A stretch of DNA of 64,000 bases. Origin: Catonia carolina. Taxonomy: Eukaryota; Arthropoda; Insecta; Hemiptera; Achilidae. The DNA is taken from the NCBI GenBank assembly GCA_035578175.1, contig JAQMRL010000043.1, forward strand, positions 434,001-498,000, read 5' to 3'. The notes below the pieces were generated by a model, which was given only the letters and a program-made list of their open reading frames with translations, was not told the origin of the DNA and did no database searches. Positions 41,377 to 53,130 of this stretch are shown here, piece by piece. Both the position numbers and the translations under genes were made by a program. Numbering within the stretch: position 1 is the stretch's first letter; each line of letters opens with the position of its first letter.

Positions 41377-42672
41377 ATGGAAGAAAGCTTCCCCAAACGG
41401 AAGCGTCGGAAGGAGGGTCTTCCCGTCATTCTGGAAGACTCTTCCGACGACTACATAGCGTCGCAGACCGGCAATGACGAGAAATCTGCTCCAGAGGCAG
41501 TTACCTCTGCTGATGTGATGGACCAGGCTCCTCCACCTACGCCTGCGTCAACTGCTAGTAAGTCACGTATCCCGCCGTTGGTGTTTAAGGCCCCTGGCAA
41601 TTGGGCCCAGCTGTCCCGCCTAGTCGGCAAGGCGGTCAGTAATAAGATTTCAGTGACCTCTAAGGGGTCGACCTATATGTTATTTGCAAAGTCGGCGGAG
41701 GATTTTCACGCCGTTCGCAAGTTATTCATCGCGAACGGCGTGTATTTTCACACGTATCACTCCGCCGAACCAGACGAAGTGAAGGTCGCTATTAAGGGCC
41801 TTCACTATTCCCATGACCCCGCCGACATAAAGGGTGCCCTTGAAGCGGCGGGATACCGAGTTAATCATGTGCAGCCCATAAAAGGCAGGGGTGGGCACAA
41901 TTTAAACGTCTTTCTTGTTAAACTGCAAAAGACCAGCAACGTATCTGATATATATAAAATAGATAATCTTTTTCACGTGGCCGTCACTGTGGCCCCCTTT
42001 AAGCCAAGACCCGGGTTGCCACAGTGCTACAACTGTCAGCGTTACGGCCACGCTTCAGTTAACTGCGCACATGCTCCTCGCTGTGTTAAATGCGGCGGGG
42101 AACATGATGCTAAGGTATGTAATAAACAACAGGACGAAAGCCCTGTCTGTTGTAACTGCAGAGGTGCCCACCCTGCGAATTATAGGGGGTGCCCTGCGCA
42201 CAAGAAGCTTTTAGCTGTGCGCAGGGAGAAACATCAGGCCCCCCAGCCAACTCCATCGGCTTCGGCTGCACATGGTAAAACGACGTCCGAGCCCGTAGCG
42301 TCCCCGGACTCAGAAGCGGCACGCACGCCCCCCACTCAGAAAACATCATTTAAAAAGACGATATACGTTACAAAAAAACAAACCCCGCGTGCTCCCATCA
42401 AGCCCAACCCTATCCCTCAGGCACAGCCCTTTCCACTGGCACCATCAAAACCAGTGTTTAACTTCAGCAGCGCTTCTGAGTTCCCCCCTCTTCCGACACC
42501 GGCCTCGAAACCGATCGCTCCAGCACCTAGTGCCAACCCTCTAGTCGATCTGCTAACGTCGACCAAATTTATTACTTGGGCGATTTCGACATTGCAGAAA
42601 TTGTCCAGCGCCACTTCTATACAGGATGTAATCGCCACTGTGATCTCCAGCCTTCCCGCACTTCTGGTGTAA
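41377..42672 (+). CDS. E7 ORF1, Jockey-type gag
   Basis: 431 residues starting MEESFPKRKRRKEG, with a basic patch PKRKRRK at residues 6-12 that could act as a nuclear localisation signal. PRE_C2HC-type region ([11 protein letters not shown]); zinc knuckles from residue 217 ([42 protein letters not shown]). Ends TAATG. Confidence 0.93.
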   Translation: MEESFPKRKRRKEGLPVILEDSSDDYIASQTGNDEKSAPEAVTSADVMDQAPPPTPASTASKSRIPPLVFKAPGNWAQLSRLVGKAVSNKISVTSKGSTYMLFAKSAEDFHAVRKLFIANGVYFHTYHSAEPDEVKVAIKGLHYSHDPADIKGALEAAGYRVNHVQPIKGRGGHNLNVFLVKLQKTSNVSDIYKIDNLFHVAVTVAPFKPRPGLPQCYNCQRYGHASVNCAHAPRCVKCGGEHDAKVCNKQQDESPVCCNCRGAHPANYRGCPAHKKLLAVRREKHQAPQPTPSASAAHGKTTSEPVASPDSEAARTPPTQKTSFKKTIYVTKKQTPRAPIKPNPIPQAQPFPLAPSKPVFNFSSASEFPPLPTPASKPIAPAPSANPLVDLLTSTKFITWAISTLQKLSSATSIQDVIATVISSLPALLV

Positions 42673-45344
42673 TGCCGTTCACGGTAGTTACGTGGAATTG
42701 CGCAGGCATCGCCCGGCGGAAAAACGATCTTCGACGCTTCCTAGAGGATCATGACGTGGATGTAGTACTCTTACAAGAGACTCATCTTGTTCCCACAGTA
42801 AATTTCAGGATTGCCCCGTACATCGTTTACAGGTCTGACCGTATAGCGGCTATCGCTAGTGGCGGTGTCGCTATACTGGTCCATCGACGCCATACGCATC
42901 ATCTACTGCAGTATCCTCCGATACCACTCCTTGAGTCTCTCGCGGTTATTGTCCCTATTAACTCAGTTCCGATTACTTTTGTTTCATTGTATAGGCCTCA
43001 TGCTAGTGATGACTATCACCCCACTGCTCTTGCGTCTTTGTTCGCCCTTCAACATCCTTTGTTTGTTGGCGGTGACTGGAATTCGAAGCATCGTGATTTG
43101 GGATGTCGTAGTACTGATAGGGCAGGTACTACGCTCCTAAGGTTTCTCAATCAATCTGATCTACCTTTTGCCTTACACGTTCCTGACTCTCCAACCCGGA
43201 TTTCCCCAGCTTCTAATCGATCCTCCAATGTCCTAGACTTTGGGATTTCTGTTTCACTGCCTCTCCTCCCAGACACGCTCGTTATCAATGATCTAGATTC
43301 GGATCACCTTCCTGTCCTTTTTTCATTTCTTCCTCCGACTCTCCGACGTTGTCGTCCCCCTTCCATCGCCAGGACCTCCTGGAAAGATTTTCATTCCGAT
43401 CTAGATCGTGCCCTACCCCCTCAACCGCCAACAATAGTCTCTACTGCCCAACTGGATTTCCATGCAGCCTCTCTCTCGACGACTATTCAGCGTAGCCTCC
43501 GGGCCTCAACTCGCACTTTCCCTCCAGCCACACGCTCCGCCCTCCCTCCTGAAGTACGAGCCGCAATAGCGGATCGGCGACGATGCCGTCGGCTGTGGCA
43601 ACTCACTCGGGACCCGCGCCATCGCACTCTGTTTAACAGAGCTGTGGCCAGGTGCCGGTTCCTTGTGGGTGAACATAGCCGTCGAGGATGGGAGGAATAC
43701 CTGACCACCGTACAAGATTCTGGTGCTCCTTGGAGCGCTACACGACGCCTTTTGGGAAAGCAGCGATCCCACCACCCGCTGAATTCACCTGGAGGACTGG
43801 TTTTTTCGGCGGGTGAGATTGCTGAAAGGTTCGCCTCGCACTTCGAGTCCCACTTCACACTGAACGCCACTCCTTCAAACCCAGCGCACGAACGACTTGT
43901 TGACAAAATGGTCAACACTACTCTTTCCGACCCGACACCCCTTCATCTGGCACCGTTCACTGAAGATGATCTGTCCGATGTGATACGCTGCCTCAATCCA
44001 AAGAAAGCCCCTGGCCCGGATGATATCACTGGGAAGGTGTTACTTAATTCTCCTCCGAGGATTAAAGCGCACCTCCTCCAGATTTTCAATGCAGTGCTTT
44101 CTCTGCAACATTTCCCTTCGTACTGGAAAACTTCCAGAGTCATAGTTATTCTGAAGCCTTTTAAATCTCCATCTGATCCGGCCAATTATCGCCCAATTTC
44201 TCTTCTGCCACTATTCTCAAAACTGTTTGAACGACTCCTGCTATCGCGGCTTCGAACAGCTATAGACCCGGTCCTCCGTCCGGAGCAGTTTGGCTTTCGG
44301 CGGGGGCACTCGACCACTCTTCAGCTCCTTCGTGTTGTCACCGACATCTTGGATTCTTGGAACACCAGGCGCGATACAACGGCAGTGCTTCTCGACTTTC
44401 GAGCGGCATTCGATCGTGTGTGGCACCTGGGTCTCCTGTATAAACTTTCTCTTATTTTTCCTCCACCGTTAGTGCGTCTCATGCACTCATATCTGATCGG
44501 CAGACAATTTTTTGTCTCTCCGTCCTCCCCTGGGCTCCGTGATGCCGCTTCTTCTAGTCTTAGGCCCGTCTCTGCAGGAGTTCCCCAAGGATCGGTTCTT
44601 GGACCGGTCCTCTACCTTATCTATGCCAATGATTTCCCACTGGAGCCCGGCATCCGCGCTGGTGTCTACGCCGACGACATAATATTCTATAGGTCTAGCC
44701 CCAGTCTCAAATTCAATGCGAATAAGCTTCAGCGCCAGATTCGACTCCTTGTGGGGTGGTGCGACAGGTGGAAGTTATCCCTGAACCCCACGAAGTGCGA
44801 GGCCATCTGCTTCACTAGAAGGCAGAGGATGCCCGACCAGCTGGAGATTTCCGGACATCGACTACGGTGGGCCACTCATGTGCGATACTTGGGGGTGACA
44901 CTGGATAGGCGCCTCACGTTCAACAAGTTTGTCTCCGACAAGTTACGCATGAGCAGAATCCTCTTCTTCACCCTGGGTGCCCTCCTACGTTCCACTTCCC
45001 TGAACAAGTCTCTCAAGCTCCTTATTTACACGGCCATCATTCGATCGACTCTATTGTACGGCTCACCTGTTTGGTGGCCTTTACTATCCCCATCTAACAA
45101 AGTCCGTTTTCAAGGATTCCAGAATAGGGTCCTACGATCTATCTCTGGGTACCACTATAAAATCCCCAATTCTATTGTTCAGGAGCTTCTTCCTCTCCCT
45201 ACAATCGAGGACTACATCCGCAACACCTCAAGGAAGCTGCACGACGGAGGTGTTGTTTCTCAATACCCCAGCATTAATTCCATCTATGCTACACCTCATC
45301 CGCCAGCGGTTCTGCGAAACCTGCCGTTCCGCGGCTACGTTTAA
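42672..45344 (+). CDS. E7 ORF2, APE endonuclease / reverse transcriptase
   Basis: 890 residues from the ATG that overlaps the ORF1 stop (MPFTVVTWNCAG). The frame is open further upstream to 42576, but that lies inside ORF1. Motifs TWNCAG, LLQETH, GGDWNSKH, SDHLPVLF; RT with AFDRVWH, GVPQGSVLGP, YADDIIFYR; C-terminal PVWW and TSRKLHD. Intact. Confidence 0.95.
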   Translation: MPFTVVTWNCAGIARRKNDLRRFLEDHDVDVVLLQETHLVPTVNFRIAPYIVYRSDRIAAIASGGVAILVHRRHTHHLLQYPPIPLLESLAVIVPINSVPITFVSLYRPHASDDYHPTALASLFALQHPLFVGGDWNSKHRDLGCRSTDRAGTTLLRFLNQSDLPFALHVPDSPTRISPASNRSSNVLDFGISVSLPLLPDTLVINDLDSDHLPVLFSFLPPTLRRCRPPSIARTSWKDFHSDLDRALPPQPPTIVSTAQLDFHAASLSTTIQRSLRASTRTFPPATRSALPPEVRAAIADRRRCRRLWQLTRDPRHRTLFNRAVARCRFLVGEHSRRGWEEYLTTVQDSGAPWSATRRLLGKQRSHHPLNSPGGLVFSAGEIAERFASHFESHFTLNATPSNPAHERLVDKMVNTTLSDPTPLHLAPFTEDDLSDVIRCLNPKKAPGPDDITGKVLLNSPPRIKAHLLQIFNAVLSLQHFPSYWKTSRVIVILKPFKSPSDPANYRPISLLPLFSKLFERLLLSRLRTAIDPVLRPEQFGFRRGHSTTLQLLRVVTDILDSWNTRRDTTAVLLDFRAAFDRVWHLGLLYKLSLIFPPPLVRLMHSYLIGRQFFVSPSSPGLRDAASSSLRPVSAGVPQGSVLGPVLYLIYANDFPLEPGIRAGVYADDIIFYRSSPSLKFNANKLQRQIRLLVGWCDRWKLSLNPTKCEAICFTRRQRMPDQLEISGHRLRWATHVRYLGVTLDRRLTFNKFVSDKLRMSRILFFTLGALLRSTSLNKSLKLLIYTAIIRSTLLYGSPVWWPLLSPSNKVRFQGFQNRVLRSISGYHYKIPNSIVQELLPLPTIEDYIRNTSRKLHDGGVVSQYPSINSIYATPHPPAVLRNLPFRGYV

Positions 45345-45448
45345 TTACATGTCTCCCCACTGAATTCTTCTTCTTGTATGTAGCTCACCCCTCACGAAAT
45401 TTACTCCCTCACAAAAACAAATCAAAATTTAAAAATAATAAAACAAGG

Positions 45449-45523
45449 CCGTACAAAATAACAAATTAAAAGAGCCGTAAAAAAAAAAAAAGGCCACTGA
45501 CACATATCAAATTATAAAGAGCC

Positions 45524-45594
<71 letters not shown>

Positions 45595-45635
45595 CGTACA
45601 TATACACTACACATACATTTAAAAGAGCCGCTTTT
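45449..45635 (+). repeat. E7 3'UTR: three tandem GGCC...GAGCCG modules with poly(A)
   Basis: Three units, each GGCC(GTACA or ACTGA), 20-30 AT-rich bases, then AAAGAGCCG: about 45449-45478, 45491-45528 and 45592-45631. A run of about 64 A lies between the second and third. The other elements with this module have one unit. Confidence 0.7.
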
Positions 45636-45772
45636 ACAAATTTTCAAAATTTACACACACACCTTTTAATGTTTCTAGAAGTATCCTGCCACAAAAAATT
45701 TCTATGAGCGATCAGTTGGAAATCCCCAAGGCATCTCCAACATCAAAACTTCTACACTCGGTAGGTAGGTAC

Positions 45773-45781
45773 GGTGACCGG
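45773..45781 (+). repeat. E7 target-site duplication, 3' copy
   Basis: GGTGACCGG, continuous with the H2B 5'UTR. Confidence 0.92.
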
Positions 45782-45828
45782 CACTCCAGGTTCGACACGA
45801 GCAACGAGCAGCAAGCAACCAACCGACC

Positions 45829-46200
45829 ATGCCACCGAAAACCAGCGGTAAAGCAGCGAAGAAGGCGGGAAAGGCGCAGAAAAATATAGCCAAGGGCGAC
45901 AAGAAGAAGAAGCGCAAGAGGAAGGAAAGCTACGCCGTGTACATCTACAAGGTGTTGAAGCAAGTCCACCCGGACACGGGAATCTCTTCGAAGGCGATGA
46001 GCATCATGAACAGTTTTGTCAACGACATATTCGAGCGCATCGCCGCCGAAGCTTCCCGGCTCGCCCACTACAACAAGCGGTCGACGATCACCAGCAGGGA
46101 GATCCAGACCGCCGTACGTCTCCTTCTGCCCGGTGAATTGGCCAAGCACGCCGTAAGCGAGGGCACTAAGGCCGTCACAAAGTACACCAGCTCCAAGTAA
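45829..46200 (+). CDS. H2B: Histone H2B
   Basis: 123 residues, identical to the other copies. E7 separates it from its TATA-like box at 41119, so it is probably not normally transcribed. Confidence 0.98.
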   Translation: MPPKTSGKAAKKAGKAQKNIAKGDKKKKRKRKESYAVYIYKVLKQVHPDTGISSKAMSIMNSFVNDIFERIAAEASRLAHYNKRSTITSREIQTAVRLLLPGELAKHAVSEGTKAVTKYTSSK

Positions 46201-46253
46201 GAGCTCGGTGCTGCCTGCCGACGGTCTCGCGTACACCGCGGTAATAATAAAAC

Positions 46254-46269
46254 GGCCCTTTTCAGGGCC
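46254..46269 (+). terminator. Histone mRNA 3' stem-loop of H2B
   Basis: GGCCCTTTTCAGGGCC followed by ACCAAA. Confidence 0.95.
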
Positions 46270-48302
46270 ACCAAACATTTACGCTAAGGTTGTATGTCGG
46301 AAGATGTATTAATTTTTCCTCTCGTTCATCCCGTACCGCAATATGACAACGTAAGTGCGTACATATTTAAATTTTTCCAAATGAATGGCAAGAGTGAAAA
46401 AAAAAAAATTCTCGCCTGTTATTCGTTTATTTACACACCTCCCACCGATACGCCCGTCAACCGTCTTATTGTATGTAGGCTACTATTGCGGTAAGCGTTG
46501 TTTGTTCAATTTTTTTAATTAAGCCGGCAATTTAAGTTGAAATCTTTACAGATAGCGGCGTACTTGTGAAATATCCGGCAACACATAAAAAACAAATGAA
46601 ATGCAAAGTCCCAATTGTGAGATGGTATATCTTCATTAATAATGATCAGTGATCAACAGTACTATTGTCAGTTTTATTTCATTTTAATTTTTTTTTTTTT
46701 TTTTTTTCTTTCTTTCTTCTTTTTCTTTAAATGCAGACGGTAGTAGGTCAGAAGCGAGTGGAAAAGTACGCTTATCATCACCATGCCGAGCTCCGTGAAA
46801 ACAACATATTTCATTCACCGCATGGCCCGTCCGGGTGTACAATGTAATTCGTTACTTTCAGGTCGGATAACTGTTATCAGTGTCTTTTACACCTGCACCT
46901 CTATTGTTCTTAAACGATTCAGTAATTAACGTAACTGTTTGTTTTGTTTGTTTTTTTGTTTGTTTGTTTGTTTGTTTGTTTTTTTGTTTGTTTGTTTGTT
47001 TGTTTGTTTGTTTGTTTGTTTGTTTGTTTGTTTGTTTGTTTGTTTGTTTGTTTGTTTGTTTCTTTGTTTCTTTGTTTGTTTGTTTGTTTCAGCCAGCCCT
47101 GCAACGAACGGATCGAGTGTAAATAATTTTACACTCCACCTGTCCGTTATGGGCGGCAGGAATAATTTCATTGTTAACACGGAAATGCTGTAGCCAGTCG
47201 ATTGAAAAATGCGAAATACTACAAAACATTTATGTATAGTTGATGAAATGAAATATTTTTAACGACGTTCTGATACCTCGAACGGTGAAGTTTGTTGAAC
47301 GGCGATTGTTACAGAATCGTTGTTGTGTATGACCTGGTAAATGGAATTATTGTTCACGGGGTGAACCGATAACCAAGAATTTACTTTAATAAACCGAAAA
47401 TTTATATTTCATCACTTTGAACAGTAATTCGGAGGTATACGAGTAGGAACTTTGCAAATATCTAACCGAATGTATTGAAATTACGACCTTTATCGGTTAC
47501 TATCTTGTCCCCCTTCATGTTTGTTCGTTTCTCCTATATTGTTACATTTTTCTCAATACATTGGCGCGAGAGAAAATCATGCGATTTTTTTTTTTTTTTT
47601 TTTTTCTTTCAAAAACACGGTAAAATGAAAATAAACGGCGGCTACAATCGTTGCCGGTCGTTTGTACAGGTGAAATGTTGTCATTTAACAGTAGACCGCT
47701 GGCCGAACGACTGCGCGCGCTGTTGCACGGCCGGGCGTTTTCTGCCGCCGCTACTGTTTTCCCGCACGTTTACCATTAAAGGTGACTTACGGTAAACGAA
47801 TTCGCCGCCGTAAGTTGTACGAGCCGATCGGCAGAGGTTTACAAGCCGTGCCGACCGTTACGGCCGTATGACGGCGAGCATTACGGACGGCGTACTTTCA
47901 CTGTCGCCTATTCACCGGGAAAAATTAATGTGCGAGCGAAAAATTCGCGGCGCGTTCGCGCCCGACCGTCGCAGCAGACGTATACGTCACGGCCGGTAAC
48001 GGATTTCCGCCCGATTTCGGCACGGCTCAAGCGCTGGGGTGAATTTATCGCGGTCCGGGCAGGCCGAGACGGCACTTGTTGGAGGTTCGCGAGCAGTTTT
48101 CGGTCCGGCGAAATCGCCGTGCGCTTCGAACGGTGGCGCGACACACAGCCGGCGGTGTGTTGTCGAGGCAGGAAAAGCGAGACCGGCGAAAAATTGAAAG
48201 GGGGCCGAAAAATAGACGCCCGAACGAACCGTGTAAGCACGATTCTGAGCCGGCCGAGCGACGGCTAAGTCGTTGCTTCCTTTAAAGTCCGCCACTATAA
48301 CG
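46270..48302. other. H2B-H1 spacer
   Basis: Near-identical copy of 6175-8207. No gene seen. Confidence 0.75.
46936..47089. repeat. (GTTT)n microsatellite
   Basis: GTTT tract with its own interruption pattern. Confidence 0.95.
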
Positions 48303-48360
48303 TATAATTACGTGTTTTTGTCGCAGCGCCTATAACCTCTCCGTACACCGGCAAGAGAAC
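48303..48360 (+). promoter_or_regulatory. H1 core promoter and 5'UTR, uninterrupted
   Basis: TATAAT 48303-48308; AGCGCCTATA 48325-48334. Confidence 0.7.
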
Positions 48361-49011
48361 ATGTCAGACAGCGCAGCATCAGCAGCTACTCCGGCCGCAG
48401 CAGTGGCGTCGACGCCGGCGAAGGCCGCGCCTGGGAAGAAGGCCGGCTCTAAATCGTCGGCGGCGGCCAGCAAGAAGCCGAGATCGAAGCCAGCACACCC
48501 GCCGACCGCCGATATGGTGAACGCAGCGATCGCCGGCCTGAAAGAGCGAGGCGGCTCTTCACTGCAGGCGATCAAGAAGTACATCGCGGCCAACTACAAG
48601 GTGGACGCCGAGAAATTGGCCCCGTTCATAAAGAAGTACCTCAAGTCGGCAGTCGCGTCGGGCGCTCTCACCCAGCCGAAAGGCAAGGGTGCGTCCGGCT
48701 CGTTCAAGATCAGCGTGAAAGGCGAAGGCAAGACCGGCGGAAGCGCTCCCGCTAAGAAGAAGCCGTCGTCGGCCGCGCCTAAGACCAAGGCAGCAGCGAA
48801 GAAACCCGCAGCGTCCGGCAAATCGAAGGCAGCCGCTGCTGGGAAGAAGCAGGCGGCCGCCGTATCGGCTCCGAAGAAGGCCAAGTCCCCGTCGAAGGCG
48901 AAGAAAGTTTCTAAACCGCCGACCAAGAAACCTAAATCGCCCAAACCGAAGAAGGCAGCGGTGAAGAAAGCCAAGTCGCCCAAGAAGGCAGCGGCCGGCA
49001 AGAAGAAGTAA
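48361..49011 (+). CDS. H1: Histone H1 (linker histone)
   Basis: 216 residues, identical to the other H1 copies, with an uninterrupted promoter. Confidence 0.98.
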   Translation: MSDSAASAATPAAAVASTPAKAAPGKKAGSKSSAAASKKPRSKPAHPPTADMVNAAIAGLKERGGSSLQAIKKYIAANYKVDAEKLAPFIKKYLKSAVASGALTQPKGKGASGSFKISVKGEGKTGGSAPAKKKPSSAAPKTKAAAKKPAASGKSKAAAAGKKQAAAVSAPKKAKSPSKAKKVSKPPTKKPKSPKPKKAAVKKAKSPKKAAAGKKK

Positions 49012-49053
49012 ACGTTGTTAACACGCTTGTTCTTCTAGCCGCCACCAACAAAT

Positions 49054-49069
49054 GGCCCTTTTCAGGGCC
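49054..49069 (+). terminator. Histone mRNA 3' stem-loop of H1
   Basis: GGCCCTTTTCAGGGCC followed by GCCAAA. Confidence 0.95.
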
Positions 49070-49664
49070 GCCAAATGTTTTTTAGTAAGGTTTTTATTGA
49101 AAATATTACAAGTTGTTGTGAACGGTTTATTATACGATGATGATCGGCCGGGCCCGAACGGTTGGTTAGCACTCAGGCGGAGGGCGGTAATTTGATTTTT
49201 GCTTTTAATATTTGCCTGCCTTCCTCACTTAAAAAAGTTAACTTATTTAAAACAAACAAACAAACCGATGCGACTGTATATTTTTTTTGTCTGTTTGTTT
49301 ATTCCCTTTTTTTACGTACTTTTAGCGGTTATTACGCACACAAATACATTTCAATTGTTTTTTTTTTTTTTAATAGGTTTATAACTACAATTGCCTTCCT
49401 CACATACTAACGGACGAAGAAGAAGAAGAAGGGGAAAATGGACGAAGTTTTGTACGTAGTCGCTGCGATCGTCATGAATACGACACGCTATGCGAGTTAC
49501 TTGCGCTTTACCATTGCCTCCCTCACATTACAATTTGAAAATTTAAAAAAAAAAAAAAAAATCGTACTACATATTTCAAAGGAAAAGGAAAATTTAGCGG
49601 TAAGGTAAGGATCGAACAACACCAACCAACCATCCAGCTTGTAAAACCTCGATTGAATTTTTGT
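49070..49664. other. H1-H3 spacer
   Basis: Near-identical copy of 13613-14207. No gene seen. Confidence 0.75.
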
Positions 49665-49680
49665 GGCCCTGAAAAGGGCC
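49665..49680 (-). terminator. Histone mRNA 3' stem-loop of H3
   Basis: Minus-strand GGCCCTTTTCAGGGCC. Confidence 0.95.
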
Positions 49681-49725
49681 GTTTCAGTTGTGTTCTCACG
49701 CGGTGGTAGGTAGCAGCAGGGTTGC

Positions 49726-50220
<495 letters not shown>

Positions 50221-50469
50221 TTAGACGATATCGTGGGAGTTACCACCTGATCGTTCGGAGAAAAATAACAGAACTGGGGTCTCTTCGTAAGAGAGTTACG
50301 GAAGGGTAATTGAAGTAATAAATTAGTTTCAGAATCATGGGCTGTGGGGCTGTATTGGGAATATTTTACGAAGTATTACCTGGTTTCACGTGATATAAAT
50401 ATCACACGAAACGAGGCTGGGCGGGCGGGACTAACGTTGACAATTCAACTGGCCGAGAATATTCGCGGC

Positions 50470-53130
50470 TTACAAGAAGTCGTGGAACGGCAGACGGCGT
50501 ATCCATTCGAGCTTGGCGGTGTCGTAGATGTTTCTGACGAGCTCGATGTCCGACGTCTTGTTGTTGTCGTGCAGCTTCCTCGACGTGGCGTGGATGTGTT
50601 CTTCGAGTGAAGGAAGGAGAAGGTGTTCGTGTACGATGGAGTTAGGAATAAGGTAGTGAAAGTTGGCGATTAGGCGGAGGGCACGGTTCTGGAAGGAGAT
50701 GAATTTTTGACGGTGAGATTTGGCTAGGATGGGCCACCAGACTGGTGACCCGTAGAGCATAAAGGAGCGGATGATGGCCGAGTAGATGAGGAGTTTGAGG
50801 GTGTTACGGAGACCTCTCGACCGTAGGACAGGTGTTAGTTGATAGAGAAGGATTCTGCTCTTACGGAGTTTCTCTTCGGCGTGCTTGGCGAAGTTTAGTC
50901 TTCTGTCCAGTGTGACTCCCAAGTACTTCACACTGGTCGCCCATGGAAGCTGGTGGTCGTCGATCTTAAGCGGCACTGGTTGCCGCCTCTTCGTTGAGAA
51001 GTTGATCGCCTCGCATTTCTGTGGGTTGAGGGAGAGTTTCCAAGTGGAGCACCACTTGGTAATGAGGAGGAGTTGTTTTTGTAGGTGGCACTTGTTAAGG
51101 CGTAAGGATGGGCTTGAGCGGTAAAGGATGATGTCGTCGGCGTACATGCCGGTCCGGGTTGTGGGTAGGAGAGGGATATCATTTGCGTAAGCAAGGTAGA
51201 GGATTGGACCGAGGACCGAGCCTTGAGGGACTCCGGCTCGGATCGTTTTGACAGAAGAGGTGACGGTGTGGTAGTGTTGGGACGGAGAAGTGACATAAAA
51301 GGTTCTGTTAGTGAGGTAGGAGTTCATCAGGCGGATGATGGGAGGAGGAAAGAGCAAGGAAAGTTTGTATAGGAGCCCCAAGTGCCACACCTTGTCGAAT
51401 GCTGCCTTGAAGTCAAGGAGCACCGCCGTAGTGTCGCGCTTGGTGTTGGTAGCGTTGATGATGTCGGTTGTGAGCCGAAGGAGCTGGAGGGTGGTGGATC
51501 TCTGTTTCCGAAAGCCAAATTGCTCTGGTCGGAGAACAGGGTCGAGTGTTTGGGTTAGGTAGGGCAGGAGTAGTCTCTCAAATAACTTTGAGAAGATGGG
51601 TAGGAGAGAAATCGGGCGGTAGCTGGAAGGATCGGTGGGCGGCTTGTGCGGTTTAGGAATGACGCAGACCTTGGAGAGTTTCCAAGCTGCGGGGAAGTGT
51701 TGGGTTGTGAGGATGGCGTTGAAGATTTGGAGGAGGTGAGGTTTTAAGTGAGGTGGTGAGTTGAGTATGGCCCGTCCGGTGATGTCGTCGGGGCCAGGTA
51801 CCTTTCTCGGATTGATGGAGCGGATGACGGAGAGGAGGTCGTCGTCTGTGAATGGTGGTAGGTTTAAGGGTGTAGGGTCGGCGAGTGTAGTGGAGACAGA
51901 TTGCGTGACATGGTCTAAGTGGTCGGGATCGGTGTCGGTCTGGTTGTCGGTAAAGTGGGACTCGAAATGCGAGGCGAAGGTCTCGGCGATTCCATGGGCA
52001 GAGTACTGCTTCCCATCAGGCGTGTTGAGAGGGTGACTGGTCCGTGGTTTCCGAAGTAGCTTCCTCGTGGCGTCCCAGGGGTTGTTGCCATCGTCGAGCG
52101 TGGCCAGGTATTCCTCCCAGCTCCGAGAACGGTGCTGGGCGAGGAGATACCGGCATCTCGCTGCCGCTCGGTTGAAGAGTAGTCGATGGCGTGGATCCCC
52201 GGTCAGCTGCCAGAGTCGTCTGCATCGGCGTCGGTCGTTGATGGCGTTGCGAACAGCCGCTGGTAGGCCAGAACGGGTTTGTGGCGAAGGTAGAGATGAT
52301 GAGGCGGTGAGGCTTGAGTGGAGAAGGTCGGTTAGGTATCGGATGTGCCGATCGATGTGATCGGGGGTGAGCAGGGTTGGCGGGTTAGGAGGTAAGGCGC
52401 CGTCGACTGAGGCGTGGAAGGAGTCCCAGTCGACTTTGCGGGTAGGAGGAGTTTGTTTTGTGAAATTAGGTGAGTGGAACTGGAAAAGAACTGGAAGGTG
52501 GTCAGAACCCAAGTCGTTGATTACTTGGGTGTCTGGCAGGTAAGGTAGGGAAACGGATACACCGTAGTCCAGTATGTCCGGGGTGTGTCCTTGCAGGTGG
52601 GTGTGGGTAGGAGAGTCGGGTACGTGTAGCGAGATTGGAAGCGGTAGGTCTTGAAGGAAGTGTAGGAGTTCTGTGCCAGCGGTGTTCGTGGATCCACAAC
52701 CGATGTCGCGATGCTTGGCGTTCCAGTCACCCCCGATGAAGAGCGGCCGTTGAATCTTGAACAACTCCGTAAGAGCAGTAGGATGAAAGTGGGTGCACGG
52801 TGGTCTGTACACTGACACGAATGTGACAGGTACAGAGCCGATAGGAACAGAAACTGCAATAGTTTCAAGGAGAGGAATGGTTGGTATTGAGAGGAGGCTG
52901 TGGGTGTGGCGCTTATGAATCATAATTGCCACACCACCACGGGCTGTTAGGGTATTAGGTCGATCGGAACGGTATATGATATACGGAGAGAGCTTGAAGG
53001 ATTTATGAGGTTGAAGGAAGGTTTCTTGAAGTAGGACAACATCCACGTCGTGCTCTTCGAGGAATCGCTGCAGGTCGTTCTTATGCTGTTGGATACTCGC
53101 TGCGTTCCAAGTGACTACTGTAAAAGGCAT
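50470..53130 (-). CDS. E8 ORF2, APE endonuclease / reverse transcriptase
   Basis: 886 residues, about a dozen differences from E5 ORF2 (for example LTARGG for RIAHGG near residue 60). All endonuclease motifs and YADDIILYR are present. Intact. Confidence 0.95.
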   Translation of the reverse strand: MPFTVVTWNAASIQQHKNDLQRFLEEHDVDVVLLQETFLQPHKSFKLSPYIIYRSDRPNTLTARGGVAIMIHKRHTHSLLSIPTIPLLETIAVSVPIGSVPVTFVSVYRPPCTHFHPTALTELFKIQRPLFIGGDWNAKHRDIGCGSTNTAGTELLHFLQDLPLPISLHVPDSPTHTHLQGHTPDILDYGVSVSLPYLPDTQVINDLGSDHLPVLFQFHSPNFTKQTPPTRKVDWDSFHASVDGALPPNPPTLLTPDHIDRHIRYLTDLLHSSLTASSSLPSPQTRSGLPAAVRNAINDRRRCRRLWQLTGDPRHRLLFNRAAARCRYLLAQHRSRSWEEYLATLDDGNNPWDATRKLLRKPRTSHPLNTPDGKQYSAHGIAETFASHFESHFTDNQTDTDPDHLDHVTQSVSTTLADPTPLNLPPFTDDDLLSVIRSINPRKVPGPDDITGRAILNSPPHLKPHLLQIFNAILTTQHFPAAWKLSKVCVIPKPHKPPTDPSSYRPISLLPIFSKLFERLLLPYLTQTLDPVLRPEQFGFRKQRSTTLQLLRLTTDIINATNTKRDTTAVLLDFKAAFDKVWHLGLLYKLSLLFPPPIIRLMNSYLTNRTFYVTSPSQHYHTVTSSVKTIRAGVPQGSVLGPILYLAYANDIPLLPTTRTGMYADDIILYRSSPSLRLNKCHLQKQLLLITKWCSTWKLSLNPQKCEAINFSTKRRQPVPLKIDDHQLPWATSVKYLGVTLDRRLNFAKHAEEKLRKSRILLYQLTPVLRSRGLRNTLKLLIYSAIIRSFMLYGSPVWWPILAKSHRQKFISFQNRALRLIANFHYLIPNSIVHEHLLLPSLEEHIHATSRKLHDNNKTSDIELVRNIYDTAKLEWIRRLPFHDFL

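Larger units (their letters stand above)
41149..45772 (+). mobile_element. E7, Jockey-clade retrotransposon at the H2B start site
   Basis: Sense to H2B. 228-nt leader, ORF1 41377-42672, ORF2 42672-45344, then an A-rich 3'UTR with three copies of the GGCC...GAGCCG module around a poly(A) of about 64 and a (GGTA)n tail. Clean 9-bp duplication GGTGACCGG, 56 bp before the H2B ATG. Its ORF2 resembles the H3-site lineages (TVVTWN start), yet its 3' junction is the same base as for E1. Confidence 0.95.
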